Origin: Microcystis aeruginosa W13-11
GTDB lineage: Bacteria; Cyanobacteriota; Cyanobacteriia; Cyanobacteriales; Microcystaceae
NCBI GenBank assembly: GCA_009995705.1
Contig: JAADBR010000175.1
Span: 1 to 6,885 of the forward strand
DNA: 6,885 nucleotides
Direction: 5' to 3'
Under the pieces are notes generated by a model that made no database searches, was not told the DNA's origin, and worked only from the letters and a program-made list of their open reading frames with translations. A program made the translations under genes and the position numbers. Of this stretch, positions 6,113 to 6,885 are shown in pieces (the stretch's first letter is position 1; every line of letters begins with the position of its first letter).

Positions 6113-6302
6113 CAGGTTTTAAGGTAACTAAAGTGACAGGATTTAGGGGCAACCATTGGGTAAATTTTCCTAGAGATACCCAGGGATTGATTAGGATTTG
6201 CAATAACTGTTTTTCCGATAGAAAAGTTAAACATTGCTGCTAGTTCTCCAGAGTGGCTAAAGCTGCAGTTAAAAGTCGATGCCAAATTAGGTTACACTTC
6301 AT
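6099..6302 (-). pseudogene. Small hypothetical ORF with in-frame TAG
   Basis: Reading the minus strand from an ATG at 6302 gives MKCNLIWHRLLTAALATLEN, a TAG at 6240-6242 (codon 21), then 46 more open codons beginning QQCLTFLSEKQLLQ, containing INPWVSLGKFTQWLPL and ending in TLKPDELS before TAG at 6099-6101. The codons beyond the stop read like real protein, and the end overlaps the glycosyltransferase ATG by 14 bases, as in coupled genes. One C-to-T change (CAG to TAG) would explain the break. I do not recognise the family. It may be a young pseudogene, a 20-residue peptide, a sequencing error, or chance open frame in a spacer. Confidence 0.4.
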
Positions 6303-6333
6303 CTTTATGGGAAACGAAACTCTGTTCTAAGAT

Positions 6334-6340
6334 AGGTGGG
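6334..6340 (+). promoter_or_regulatory. Ribosome binding site of the CoA-binding protein gene
   Basis: AGGTGGG ends three bases before the ATG at 6344. It is the clearest Shine-Dalgarno-like site in the window and supports this start. Confidence 0.6.
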
Positions 6341-6343
6341 ACA

Positions 6344-6769
6344 ATGCCGAATATTAAAGGAGACGATGGTGCGCTCAAAACCATTTTCAGCAATAGTAAA
6401 ATTATCGCAGTGGTCGGGCATTCTGAGAAATCGAGTCGCGCCAGCTATCAGGTGGCCAAATTTCTGCAAGCGGTGGGTTATCGAGTCTATCCTGTCAATC
6501 CGATGGTCAGGCAAATTGACGGTCAAAGGTGCTATCCTTCTCTAGAGGCTATCCCTGAACCCGTGGATATTGTTAACGTTTTTCGTCATCCTGATTATCT
6601 ACCTGAAATTGTCGAGTCAGCTATTGCTATTCAGGCTGCTACCCTTTGGACACAATTGAAAATTTATCACCCAGTTGCGGAAAAAAGGGCGATCGAGGCG
6701 GGTTTAAATGTGATTATGGATGCTTGTATCCAGATAGAATATCAGCGTTTAGGGATTTCCCAGAAATAA
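6344..6769 (+). CDS. CoA-binding domain protein, YccU-like
   Basis: A 141-residue cytosolic protein made of one Rossmann-type CoA_binding_2 domain, as in E. coli YccU and the N-terminal domain of succinyl-CoA synthetase alpha. Visible family features are IIAVVGHSEKSSRASYQVAK (20-39), where the glycine loop and SxxS-type residues would hold the cofactor; the strand RVYPVNP (47-53); DIVNVFR (75-81); LWTQLKI (101-107), matching the usual vWxQlGi; and NVIMDACIQIEYQRL (122-136), matching vvMDrCixxExxrl with Cys128. Length is normal for the stand-alone family. Its biological role is not established in general, and the neighbours do not reveal it. It is divergent from the small ORF at 6099-6302, with 41 bp between the starts, and has a good ribosome binding site. 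The stop is followed by 116 bp with no further gene in the window. Confidence 0.9.
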   Translation: MPNIKGDDGALKTIFSNSKIIAVVGHSEKSSRASYQVAKFLQAVGYRVYPVNPMVRQIDGQRCYPSLEAIPEPVDIVNVFRHPDYLPEIVESAIAIQAATLWTQLKIYHPVAEKRAIEAGLNVIMDACIQIEYQRLGISQK

Positions 6770-6885
6770 GCTATCCCTCTTTTGTCACTCTAGGGAAGGG
6801 TAAGACAGAAATGGCAGGGAAAAACGGATTCTAATAGCGAATTTATCAATCGATTAAGTTGGGTATATAGAAAAGAAAAGCAGTG

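Noticed and set aside
6751..6784. AGGGAT/ATCCCT stem with following T residues as terminator of the CoA-binding gene
   Set aside because: The six-pair stem has a 16-base loop and overlaps the stop codon; the T-run is only four bases and set back, so support is too weak.
6840..6849. AATTTATCAA shared by both window ends (1-10 and 6840-6849)
   Set aside because: A ten-base AT-rich match with no extension on either side; expected by chance and not evidence for flanking repeats.

Overview
The window reads as cyanobacterial chromosome, most likely Microcystis or a close relative. Supporting signs are two perfect HIP1 octamers (GCGATCGC at 3098-3105 and 4219-4226) with several one-base variants, a hopanoid gene (hpnH) of cyanobacterial type, a DICT-domain regulator, a twin-arginine-exported Mn superoxide dismutase, moderately AT-rich base composition, and spacers full of small inverted-repeat elements. 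The genus is inferred from style; nothing here proves it.

Left part (1-881): a decayed mobile region with no intact gene. The 3' end of an ISL3-type transposase enters from the left edge and runs to its stop at 370 and its terminal inverted repeat ending near 401. It is itself interrupted by a 100-bp MITE-like element (135-234) flanked by a perfect 8-bp target duplication. Removing the insert plus one repeat copy restores the transposase reading frame. The next 480 bp hold only short repeats and one hairpin.

Centre left (960-3351): hpnH (radical SAM adenosyl-hopene transferase, + strand) and a DICT plus degenerate HD-GYP regulator (- strand) converge tail to tail with a single base between their stop codons. 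Upstream of the regulator, 3361-3689 holds a tandem 8-mer, a hairpin MITE with 13-bp perfect inverted repeats, and a nested palindrome.

Centre right (3690-6302, all - strand, transcribed right to left): a small interrupted ORF, a TIGR04283-like family 2 glycosyltransferase, a Tat-exported Mn-SOD (sodA type) and homoserine kinase (thrB). The SOD and thrB are 2 bp apart and almost certainly co-transcribed; the glycosyltransferase lies 117 bp upstream of the SOD start and may belong to the same unit. The small ORF overlaps the glycosyltransferase start by 14 bases but has an in-frame TAG at codon 21.

Right edge (6344-6769, + strand): a small CoA-binding (YccU-like) protein with a good ribosome binding site, divergent from the small ORF.

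Functionally these are mostly housekeeping and stress genes (hopanoid side chain, threonine synthesis, superoxide removal outside the cytosol) with no obvious shared pathway. I do not see a new multi-gene system. The more interesting points are the nested ISL3/MITE insertion, the regulator whose HD metal ligands are largely lost, the SOD-thrB coupling, and the interrupted small ORF.
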